From contig SLOP01000005.1 in the NCBI GenBank assembly GCA_007132465.1, forward strand, positions 1-64,000: DNA of 64,000 nt. The letters are read 5' to 3'. The notes beneath the pieces are model-generated. The model made no database searches, had not been told where the DNA came from, and saw only the letters and a program-made list of their open reading frames with translations. This document shows positions 26,519 through 34,006 of the stretch, one piece after another; positions within the stretch are counted from its first letter, which is position 1; every line of letters begins with the position of its first letter. Both the position numbers and the translations under genes were made by a program. This DNA is from Candidatus Izemoplasma sp. (GTDB lineage Bacteria; Bacillota_I; Bacilli_A; Izemoplasmatales; Izemoplasmataceae).

Positions 26519-27874
26519 ATGGACTTTTACACATACGTGCAAGAACACCGCGCGGAAATCCTTGAAAAAACCAAGGCGTTGTTGCGCATGAAGAGTCTGC
26601 TCGATAGCTATGAACCAGAAAGTACCACACCTTTTGGCGAAGGCATTCAAGAAGCGCTGGAATACATGCTTGAGCTAGCTAAACAAGACGGGTTTGTGGT
26701 GAAGAACATTCAAAACCATGCCGCCCACATTGAACATGGCAATGGCGACGCGTTGCTCGGGGTGCTTTGTCACCTTGATGTGGTGCCCCCAGGGGACGGA
26801 TGGACGACGAATCCGTTTGAGCCGACCATCCGTGATGGCAAACTCTACGCTCGCGGTGCGATGGATGACAAAGGACCGACGATGGCTGCGTATTTTGCGC
26901 TGAAGTTCTTGAAAGATCTCGATGTGCCGTTTTATAAACGCGTGCGCATTATTCTCGGCACCGATGAAGAAACGGCGTGGCGCGGAATTAACCGCTATTT
27001 TGAGTTTGAGGAAATGCCGACACTCGGTTTTGCTCCGGATGCGTCGTTTCCGCTAATATATGGGGAAAAAGGCATTTGGACTTTTGATCTTCAAGGTAAA
27101 GCAGCATCCAAAGAGATGGTGCGTTTTCATGCGGGTGAGCGCTATAACGTGGTGCCCGATTACGCTGAAGTGACGCTGAAAGAAGACCACAAAGAAGCTT
27201 TCATGACGTTTTGCAAACACTATGGATTCAAAGGTGAAGTCGACAAAAATCGCTATATTGTGCATGGAAAGAACGCTCACGCGATGCAACCGCAACACGG
27301 CGTGAACGCCGCGTTTGTCCTCGCCAAATTTCTAAGCGATATCACCGACGATCCATACATTCAGTTTATTGAAAAACACTTGTCATTTGATGCCTTTGGA
27401 GAAAAACTCGGCATCGATTATGACGATGAAGAAATGAAACAGTTTACCATCAATCCCGGTGTGTTTTCTTATGATGAAGGCGGGGCGTCCATTGGCGTGA
27501 ACTGCCGTTACCCAAAAGGGTATGACTTGGCATCGACCCGCAAACGCATCGCTGAACTGGCAAAAAAACACGGCCTGACCTTGGTGGAGAAAAGCGATAA
27601 CCCCGTTCATTACGTCGATCCTGACGATCCACTGATTAAGCATCTGTTAGAAGCTTACCGCAAAGTTACCAACGATTATGAGTCGCAACCCTTCACCATC
27701 GGTGGTGGCACGTATGCGCGCGCGCTTGATAAAGCCGTGGCTTTCGGTCCGATGATGCCGGGGCGCAAAGACGTGGTGCATCAAGCGGATGAACACATTC
27801 ACGTGGACGATTTGCTTGAAGCTACCGCCATCTACATGGAAGCGATTTACGCGTTGACTCGAGAAGACGCCTGA
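26519..27874 (+). CDS. pepV: Dipeptidase PepV (M20 family)
   Basis: Zinc dipeptidase that finishes degradation of imported peptides. Metal and catalytic motifs: CHLDVVPPGDGW (His about residue 85), YARGAMDDKGP (Asp), LGTDEETAWRG (Glu-Glu), PDASFP (Asp), and the final His in VVHQADEH. 451 residues is normal for PepV. GGAGGTG precedes the ATG. Cytoplasmic, no signal peptide. It complements the Opp transporter and PepF encoded elsewhere in the window. Confidence 0.93.
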   Translation: MDFYTYVQEHRAEILEKTKALLRMKSLLDSYEPESTTPFGEGIQEALEYMLELAKQDGFVVKNIQNHAAHIEHGNGDALLGVLCHLDVVPPGDGWTTNPFEPTIRDGKLYARGAMDDKGPTMAAYFALKFLKDLDVPFYKRVRIILGTDEETAWRGINRYFEFEEMPTLGFAPDASFPLIYGEKGIWTFDLQGKAASKEMVRFHAGERYNVVPDYAEVTLKEDHKEAFMTFCKHYGFKGEVDKNRYIVHGKNAHAMQPQHGVNAAFVLAKFLSDITDDPYIQFIEKHLSFDAFGEKLGIDYDDEEMKQFTINPGVFSYDEGGASIGVNCRYPKGYDLASTRKRIAELAKKHGLTLVEKSDNPVHYVDPDDPLIKHLLEAYRKVTNDYESQPFTIGGGTYARALDKAVAFGPMMPGRKDVVHQADEHIHVDDLLEATAIYMEAIYALTREDA

Positions 27875-27876
27875 CC

Positions 27877-27905
27877 TTGCGTAAAAGGGGACATAGTGGT
27901 ATAAT
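27877..27905 (+). promoter_or_regulatory. Promoter for the GGDEF/HD-GYP gene
   Basis: TTGCGT (27877-27882), 17-bp spacer, TATAAT (27900-27905). Confidence 0.65.
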
Positions 27906-27956
27906 GTGGTAAATGTAAACGCTTTTAGTGGGGGGAACTGGACGGGGGTATGCTTG

Positions 27957-30365
27957 ATGTATAGTGAACGGACGGTTTTGCCTTTAATTACCCATATCAA
28001 AGCGATTTTTGATCAAGAAATCGTTGATTTTGGCATACTCAATCGCCAAGGTTTCCGCTACAGTTACGCCGATTTCATCATTAAAAACGGGCTCAAAGTA
28101 GCCCAAAAAGCGTACGAACTTGAAAGCCAACAACAAAAACACACCATCTTTTTGCTTGCTGATTACGAAACCCATCTATTTTACGATCAAGACGACCTGT
28201 TTGTTTGTGTCATCTTAGAAAAACCGCTTAAAGCAACGATAACGCCTGACGACATACACCGTCGTCTTTCGGCGTTGTCGTTTTTTCAAGGACACATTGA
28301 CATCGACATGACCGAAAGCCAAGAACATGAATACGGCATGGTCATACTCGACTTTGATGAAACGGTGCAGGTCATGAACCACTACGCCAAACGACTGTTT
28401 GACACGGATGTTCACACGCTCGGTGATTTTGCGAACGTCATCATTAACGCCGAGGTGTTTGAAAAACGCGTGCGCGCTTGTGTGAAAAGCGAGCGAAACG
28501 ACAGTTTCTATGTCAACACCGTTAAGCGTCAGCATCTCAGGGTATATAGCGTCATCGACTCCCACAGTCAGATGATTCAACTTGTTTTCTCGCACCAACC
28601 GGTGGCGTCTTTTTATAATCACGTCATCGACAGTTTCGATTACTTGCGATTGGGCATCGTCCATGTAGAGTTTTTGTACGACGATGAAAAGCAACCCTTC
28701 GATGCGCGCGTGCTTTACACAAACGAACGTTATGGGAAGATGATGCAAGAAGACATCCACCACATGATCGGCAAACACTTGTATGAAATCTATCCCAATT
28801 ACCCACAAGAACGCTTCCAACGCTACAGTCATGTGGCCCGAGGCAATCGCGCAGCATTTCAAGACTACAACCGGCGCCTCGATAAACACTTTCATGTTTA
28901 CAGCTATAGTCCAAAGCGCGGGGAAGTCATCAACGTGTATTACGAAACGACGCATTATCACCGCATGAAGACCAACGAACGCATTCAGTTAAAAAAAATC
29001 CAGATGATGCTGTCGCTCGCGGAGATGGGCTTTTTCGAAATTGACCTTGAACATAAAACATTCTCAGGAGATGCCTACGTAAAGAACATATTCGGCGTTG
29101 ATAAGCTCGATTATTCCACCTACCGCAAGTTGTTTAAAGCCTATCTCCATCCGGACGACCAAGCCTACATATATGAGAAGAACGCTCAACTTCTCAGCGG
29201 TGAAATCAGTGAAGGGTCAAGCTTATTTCGCCTGCGTAAGCACACCGATGATGACCCGCAGTACGTCGAGTACTACATGCAGGTTCTCGACCGTCACAAC
29301 GACGGTTCAGCGAAGCGGATTTTAGGCTTGTTGCGCGACGTGACCAAAGAACAGGAAAAAAACCTGAAAATCGAGCACATGGCTAACCACGACGCGTTGA
29401 CAAATCTCCATAACCGACATAACCTCAAGCGGCACTTATCGCATGAAACCTTACCTTTAAAAGGAAAAATTGTGGTGTTTGACTTAGACGGTCTCAAAAG
29501 CGTCAACGACATCCTTGGTCATTATGAGGGTGATGAGGTGATACGACGCTTCGCCACGATGTTGAAAACCGAGTTTCCTGAGGACTACTTGGCGCGCACC
29601 GGTGGCGATGAGTTCTTGATGATTACCGAGAAGACCAGCCGCGCCATTAAAACTCACGAGAAGCGGCTGCAAAGCCGTCTGGAAAGCATGCTTGATTACC
29701 AACTTCCGCTTTCTGTCAGCGTCGGCGTCGCCGAGCTCGGTCCCAACGGCGATTTCCGGCTTGCTTACGAAGCGGCAGAAGAGAAAATGTACCGACAAAA
29801 ACTGATGGATCGGCCACAACGAAAACGCGACACGCTGGCCCTGCTTCAACGCCAGTTGTTCCGTTTTGAACCGGCCCTAAAAGCACGCGTCGAACGCTTA
29901 AAACCCATCGCTAGGGACTTCATGATTGTGCTTGGGATGTCGCGGACAGGCGACATGCAAACGATGGAGACACTTATCGAGTATCACGCGCTTGGACGCA
30001 TTGAAGCATACATTGCCAGCAAACGACGTAAAAGCACCTTTGATCTCAAGGACTGTCACGCTTACATCAACGTTGAACTGGGATTCAAAATTTTGTCTAA
30101 TCTCCTGGAGGATCCGCTCATTTCACGGGCTGTCTTGTACCAATGCGAACACGTCGATGGTTCTGGACATCCCCATGGATTGAAGGGGGAGGACATCCCC
30201 TTTATGTCACGGATTCTTGCCATCGTTGCGCGCTTTGATCGTTTAACACGGGCTAAAGCATACGGCAAAACCATGTCAAAAGAAAAGGCGCTTGAAAAGC
30301 TCTCGCGCGAAGCGGGAAAATACTTTGACTCGGACATGGTAGACGCTTTTGTCCGCATGATGTGA
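27957..30365 (+). CDS. PAS-like / GGDEF / degenerate HD-GYP signalling protein
   Basis: An 802-residue soluble protein. Residues 1-490 appear to be several PAS-like sensor segments (for example the part ending RILGLLRDVTKEQEKN). A GGDEF domain follows with an intact TGGDEF (about 549-553) and FDLDGLKSVNDILGH, so diguanylate cyclase activity is plausible. The C-terminal 180 residues resemble HD-GYP (DGSGHPHGLKGEDIPFMSRILAIVARFD), but the metal dyad HD reads His677-Ala678 (YHALGRI) and GYP reads GHP, so phosphodiesterase activity is probably lost. The ATG at 27957 is chosen because the longer GTG frame starts at the -10 box. Confidence 0.8.
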   Translation: MYSERTVLPLITHIKAIFDQEIVDFGILNRQGFRYSYADFIIKNGLKVAQKAYELESQQQKHTIFLLADYETHLFYDQDDLFVCVILEKPLKATITPDDIHRRLSALSFFQGHIDIDMTESQEHEYGMVILDFDETVQVMNHYAKRLFDTDVHTLGDFANVIINAEVFEKRVRACVKSERNDSFYVNTVKRQHLRVYSVIDSHSQMIQLVFSHQPVASFYNHVIDSFDYLRLGIVHVEFLYDDEKQPFDARVLYTNERYGKMMQEDIHHMIGKHLYEIYPNYPQERFQRYSHVARGNRAAFQDYNRRLDKHFHVYSYSPKRGEVINVYYETTHYHRMKTNERIQLKKIQMMLSLAEMGFFEIDLEHKTFSGDAYVKNIFGVDKLDYSTYRKLFKAYLHPDDQAYIYEKNAQLLSGEISEGSSLFRLRKHTDDDPQYVEYYMQVLDRHNDGSAKRILGLLRDVTKEQEKNLKIEHMANHDALTNLHNRHNLKRHLSHETLPLKGKIVVFDLDGLKSVNDILGHYEGDEVIRRFATMLKTEFPEDYLARTGGDEFLMITEKTSRAIKTHEKRLQSRLESMLDYQLPLSVSVGVAELGPNGDFRLAYEAAEEKMYRQKLMDRPQRKRDTLALLQRQLFRFEPALKARVERLKPIARDFMIVLGMSRTGDMQTMETLIEYHALGRIEAYIASKRRKSTFDLKDCHAYINVELGFKILSNLLEDPLISRAVLYQCEHVDGSGHPHGLKGEDIPFMSRILAIVARFDRLTRAKAYGKTMSKEKALEKLSREAGKYFDSDMVDAFVRMM

Positions 30366-30373
30366 TGAAAAAT

Positions 30374-30415
30374 GCCGCAAATCGAGGTTTATCGATTGTG
30401 ATTGCGGCTTTTTTT
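30374..30415 (+). terminator. Intrinsic terminator after the GGDEF/HD-GYP gene
   Basis: GCCGCAA/TTGCGGC outer stem (30374-30380 with 30402-30408), inner ATCGA/TCGAT pairs, then T7. Confidence 0.8.
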
Positions 30416-30423
30416 GTTATAAT
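30396..30423 (+). promoter_or_regulatory. Promoter for trmB nested in the preceding terminator
   Basis: TTGTGA (30396-30401), 16-bp spacer, TATAAT (30418-30423). The -35 lies inside the terminator hairpin and the T-run is the spacer. Confidence 0.6.
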
Positions 30424-30440
30424 GAAGTCGGTGATTTTTT

Positions 30441-31088
30441 ATGCGACTGAGGCCGGTGAAACACGCAAGCGATACCATTGAGAAACATCCTGAACGAATC
30501 ACGTTGATCGATCGCGAAGAAACCATCGCACTCGATGACGTGTTTTCGACATTGCAACCTTTGGTGCTGGAAATCGGTGCCGGCAAAGGCCAATTTTGTC
30601 ACGCGCTCGCTTCGTTGAGGCCCGACCTTAACGTGCTCGCGGTTGAGAAATTCGACAGCGTCATCATTCGCGCGCTTGAAAAACAGCTTGACGATCCGCG
30701 GTCGAATTTGCATTTGGTTCGCACTGACGCTGAAAAACTTGTTGACTGCCTCAAACCCCACAGCGTACAAACCATCTACTTGAATTTTTCCGACCCTTGG
30801 CCCAAAGCACGCCATGAAAAACGCCGATTGACCCACCCGCGTTTTTTAGCGATGTATCGGACGTTGCTTAAGCCTGGTGGCACACTGGAGTTCAAAACCG
30901 ATAACCGAGGTCTCTTTGAGTACAGCCTAAAAACCTTGTTTGAATCAGGCCTTGAGCTCTCCGACGTTTCACTTGATTTACACGCTGACGCACCTGAAGA
31001 CAACATCATGACCGAATTCGAAGCCCGTTATGGCGAAGACGGTCCAATCTATACACTAATCGCAACCTTCAAGGAGGAAAACGCATGA
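30441..31088 (+). CDS. trmB: tRNA (guanine-N7)-methyltransferase TrmB
   Basis: Makes m7G46 in tRNA. SAM-binding LEIGAGKGQFCHALA and the family hallmark NFSDPWPKARHEKRRLTHPRFL are both present; GPIYTLIATF ends the domain. 215 residues, normal. It starts at the ATG at 30441 with GGTGA upstream, and its TGA overlaps the following ATG. Confidence 0.95.
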   Translation: MRLRPVKHASDTIEKHPERITLIDREETIALDDVFSTLQPLVLEIGAGKGQFCHALASLRPDLNVLAVEKFDSVIIRALEKQLDDPRSNLHLVRTDAEKLVDCLKPHSVQTIYLNFSDPWPKARHEKRRLTHPRFLAMYRTLLKPGGTLEFKTDNRGLFEYSLKTLFESGLELSDVSLDLHADAPEDNIMTEFEARYGEDGPIYTLIATFKEENA

Positions 31089-32146
31089 AAAAGCTTTACC
31101 GCAACCTGGTGAATATTCCGGGCGCTCCTAGTTTCGAGAGGCACGTCAAAGGGTACATGAGACAAGAGATGCAAAAGCACACCAATACGATTATCGAAGA
31201 TAAACTAGGCTCGATATTCGGGGTGCTCAACGAAAACTCGGATGGCCCGCGCGTGATGATGGCTGGCCACATGGACGAAGTTGGCGGCATGGTCACCGGC
31301 ATCACCAAAGAAGGCCTCGTGAAAATGATTTCACTCGGTGGCATGAAAGGCGACGTCTACTTGTCGCAACACATGATTATCTACACCGATGAGCTTGATG
31401 AAATACCCGGCATCACAGCGTCAAAACCGCCACATTTAACCAAAGGAAAAAAAGAAGACACCGTGAAATTTGATGAGTTGTTGCTCGATGTGGGTGCCGA
31501 TTCCAAAGAGCACGCGGAAGAACTCGGCGTCAAGATCGGCCAACAAGTCATTTCTAAAAACGACTTTGTCGTGACAAAAGATGGAAAGAAGTTCATCGCA
31601 AAGGCTTGGGATGACCGCATTGGCTGTGGCATGGCCCTTGAGCTGCTCGAAGCGATGAAAAACGAGCAACTGGACTGTTCGCTTTACGCCGGCGCGACCG
31701 TGCAAGAAGAAGTTGGTTTGCGTGGTGCGGCCACTGCCGCCGGTCTTGTTAAGCCGGACATCTTCTTGGCCGTTGACGCATCGCCTTGCGCCGATTCCTT
31801 CGGTGGCGATGAAATCAGCGGCAAATTAAACGAAGGATTCCTTATGCGCTTTTACGACCCTAATGCCATCATGCATCGAGGCATGAAAGATTACATCGAA
31901 AAACTCGCCGACAAACACAACATCAAGTATCAATACTATCAATCGAAAGGCGGCACCGACGCCGCGCGCATCCAGCTTGCCGAAAGCGGTGTCCTCGTCG
32001 CCACCATCGGCATGCCCGCGCGCTACATCCACTCGACCACCTCGATGATTCACGAAAACGACTATAAAGCGGTAAAAGCAATGCTTTTCACCCTAGTGAA
32101 GTCGTTCAATAAGGATACCTACGAACAAATCAAGTCCAACGTATAA
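31085..32146 (+). CDS. M42 family aminopeptidase (PepA/FrvX-like)
   Basis: Dinuclear-metal aminopeptidase. Ligands and catalytic residues are visible: AGHMDEVG (His), KAWDDRIG (Asp), VQEEVGLRG (Glu-Glu), AVDASP (Asp) and YIHS (His). Such enzymes form dodecameric shells and trim peptides in the cytoplasm; glutamyl aminopeptidase and general leucyl/lysyl activities occur in the family, so specificity is open. 353 residues, normal. Overlaps trmB by 4 bases. Confidence 0.92.
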   Translation: MKKLYRNLVNIPGAPSFERHVKGYMRQEMQKHTNTIIEDKLGSIFGVLNENSDGPRVMMAGHMDEVGGMVTGITKEGLVKMISLGGMKGDVYLSQHMIIYTDELDEIPGITASKPPHLTKGKKEDTVKFDELLLDVGADSKEHAEELGVKIGQQVISKNDFVVTKDGKKFIAKAWDDRIGCGMALELLEAMKNEQLDCSLYAGATVQEEVGLRGAATAAGLVKPDIFLAVDASPCADSFGGDEISGKLNEGFLMRFYDPNAIMHRGMKDYIEKLADKHNIKYQYYQSKGGTDAARIQLAESGVLVATIGMPARYIHSTTSMIHENDYKAVKAMLFTLVKSFNKDTYEQIKSNV

Positions 32147-32207
32147 CCCTTCATATCGTCCACAATATGGGACCCTAACGGGCCTAAAATTAAAGGAGAT
32201 ATAATTC

Positions 32208-32822
32208 ATGCAAAAAGAAAGAGTTCAAGAAATGACGTTTCTAGCTATGTTCATCGCCATCATCGTGACCATGGCACTCATCCCGAACATCGGTTTCCTC
32301 GTATGGATTCCCGGCTTCGGCGGCACCACGCTTCATATTCCCGTCATCATCGGGACGCTATACGGCGGCATACGCTTTGGTAGAGGAACCCTTCACGGGG
32401 GTCTGAAATACGGCATCATTTTCGGCCTTGTCTTCGGCGTGTTCTCGATGATTGTCGCGTTTCAGTTCGGCGTCGTTGTGTTTCAAAACCCGTTCGTGGC
32501 GATTGTGCCACGAGTGATTTTCGGTGCACTCATCTGGTATATCTTCATGGGGATGAAACGCCTCTTTGACAACAACATCGTGTACGTGTCATTGACGTTT
32601 TTGTTGGCGACGCTTGCGCACACGATTATCGTGATTAGCGCGGTCATTTTGTCGGCTGGCTTCTACCGTGAAATGGTCGGCGATTTCGCCAATGTCTTAA
32701 TCGGTGTGATGCCGCTTAACGGCACCATTGAAATCACCTTGGCCGTCCTCATTGGCGGCGGCGTTACCATCCGGCTGCTTGCGAGTGAATACTTCAATCC
32801 TCCTAGCACCGAGAACGAATAA
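32208..32822 (+). CDS. ECF transporter S component, probable pantothenate binding subunit
   Basis: A 204-residue protein with about six membrane helices and the size and pattern of ECF S components. It gives substrate specificity to a shared EcfAAT energy module encoded elsewhere. It is followed after 29 bases by type III pantothenate kinase, so pantothenate (PanT-like) is the likely vitamin; this rests on context. AAAGGAG stands before the ATG. I see no riboswitch in the 60 bases upstream. Confidence 0.7.
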   Translation: MQKERVQEMTFLAMFIAIIVTMALIPNIGFLVWIPGFGGTTLHIPVIIGTLYGGIRFGRGTLHGGLKYGIIFGLVFGVFSMIVAFQFGVVVFQNPFVAIVPRVIFGALIWYIFMGMKRLFDNNIVYVSLTFLLATLAHTIIVISAVILSAGFYREMVGDFANVLIGVMPLNGTIEITLAVLIGGGVTIRLLASEYFNPPSTENE

Positions 32823-32851
32823 TCCACGACACAAGGAAGTGAGGGCATGCC

Positions 32852-33598
32852 ATGCGACTATACATCGACATCGGCAACTCCAACATTGTCATCGGAAAAG
32901 GCCTCGACACAATTAAGGAAACCTACCGATACACCACCGACCCGGACAAATCGAGCGACGAATATTACGCGATGCTCAAGCATCTCTTCGACGACGTCGA
33001 AGCCGTCATCATCGCCAGTGTCGTCCCGCAAGTCAATGCCGCATTTAAGACGTTTTTGGTGCGCTATTTTGGCATCGTGCCAACGTTTGTCGGTCCCGGT
33101 GTCAAAACCGGTGTGAAAATCAAGACTGACAACCCTAAGGAAGTCGGTGCAGACCTCGTCGCCGGCGCAGCTGGCGCGATGTCGCATTACGGGGACACGG
33201 CGATTGTCATTGACATGGGCACGGCAACGACCATCAGCTTTATCGGTGACAAAGAACTCAAAGGTGTGGCGATCACGCTCGGACTCGACAGCGCCAAAAA
33301 CTGTTTGGTATCGCGCACGTCAAAACTGCTTCAGTTTGAGTTTGAGGAACCTAAAGATGTGCTTGGGACGAACACCGTCGATGCCCTTAATGCAGGCCTG
33401 GTTCTCGGCCATGCGTTTCAGATTATCGGCATGGTCAACAACATTCGAAGCCGCCATCAAGCGCCTGATGCTCCGGTAATCATCACGGGTGGCGCCAGCC
33501 GCTTCATCGAAGGCATCGTTCCCGATGCCTACCGTTTCGACGAACACCTTGTACTCAAAGGCCTTATCGCCATTCATCACCGTAACCAAAAGGCGTAA
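32852..33598 (+). CDS. coaX: Type III pantothenate kinase CoaX
   Basis: First step of CoA synthesis from pantothenate. The fold motifs are visible: DIGNSNIVIG (phosphate loop, residues 5-14), PKEVGADLVAGAAGA, and IDMGTATTISFI. 248 residues, normal. An unusual point is that the segment after KGVAITLGLDSAKNCL departs from the common GGxIxPG motif (here VAITLGL), so the family assignment is solid but that loop is divergent. It pairs with the ECF S gene upstream and with coaE at 38832. Confidence 0.88.
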   Translation: MRLYIDIGNSNIVIGKGLDTIKETYRYTTDPDKSSDEYYAMLKHLFDDVEAVIIASVVPQVNAAFKTFLVRYFGIVPTFVGPGVKTGVKIKTDNPKEVGADLVAGAAGAMSHYGDTAIVIDMGTATTISFIGDKELKGVAITLGLDSAKNCLVSRTSKLLQFEFEEPKDVLGTNTVDALNAGLVLGHAFQIIGMVNNIRSRHQAPDAPVIITGGASRFIEGIVPDAYRFDEHLVLKGLIAIHHRNQKA

Positions 33599-33605
33599 TC
33601 ACGCG

Positions 33606-33634
33606 TTGACAAACGTGTAGCAAAAAACTATAAT
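33606..33634 (+). promoter_or_regulatory. Consensus promoter for acpP
   Basis: TTGACA (33606-33611), 17-bp spacer, TATAAT (33629-33634): a perfect consensus, so strong constitutive expression is expected. Confidence 0.9.
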
Positions 33635-33662
33635 AGTAGAATAACGGACGAAGGAGTGGAGT

Positions 33663-33890
33663 ATGGTGTTTGAAAAGGTACGTGCGATCATCGCCGAAGA
33701 ACTCGGCATCGAAGAAGAAGAAATTACCTTAGAATCTGATCTTGCCGACGATCTCGGGGCAGATTCGCTCGACGCCGTCGAACTGATCATGGAGATTGAA
33801 CAGGAATTCGACGTGGAAATCGACGACAGCGCAGCGCAAAACATCAAGACCGTCAAAGACATCGTCGACTACCTGGAAAACATTGCGTAA
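33663..33890 (+). CDS. acpP: Acyl carrier protein
   Basis: 75 residues, acidic, with the phosphopantetheine attachment Ser in [12 protein letters not shown]. Carries acyl chains for fatty acid and phospholipid synthesis. It has its own consensus promoter and terminator, so it is monocistronic; no fatty acid synthesis gene is adjacent. AGGAGTG precedes the ATG. Placement next to CoA-related genes may be coincidental, though its prosthetic group derives from CoA. Confidence 0.96.
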   Translation: MVFEKVRAIIAEELGIEEEEITLESDLADDLGADSLDAVELIMEIEQEFDVEIDDSAAQNIKTVKDIVDYLENIA

Positions 33891-33909
33891 CGCAAGGTAA
33901 AAAGGCACC

Positions 33910-33942
33910 AAATACCCGATTGTTCTATCGGGTATTTTTTTT
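33910..33942 (+). terminator. Intrinsic terminator after acpP
   Basis: AAATACCCGAT/ATCGGGTATTT stem (33910-33920 with 33927-33937), followed by T-run. Confidence 0.9.
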
Positions 33943-34006
33943 CTTTTATGCGCAACTATGATACAATAAATCTACACCGCATGCGCGTGACGATGGGAGA
34001 CAACCG

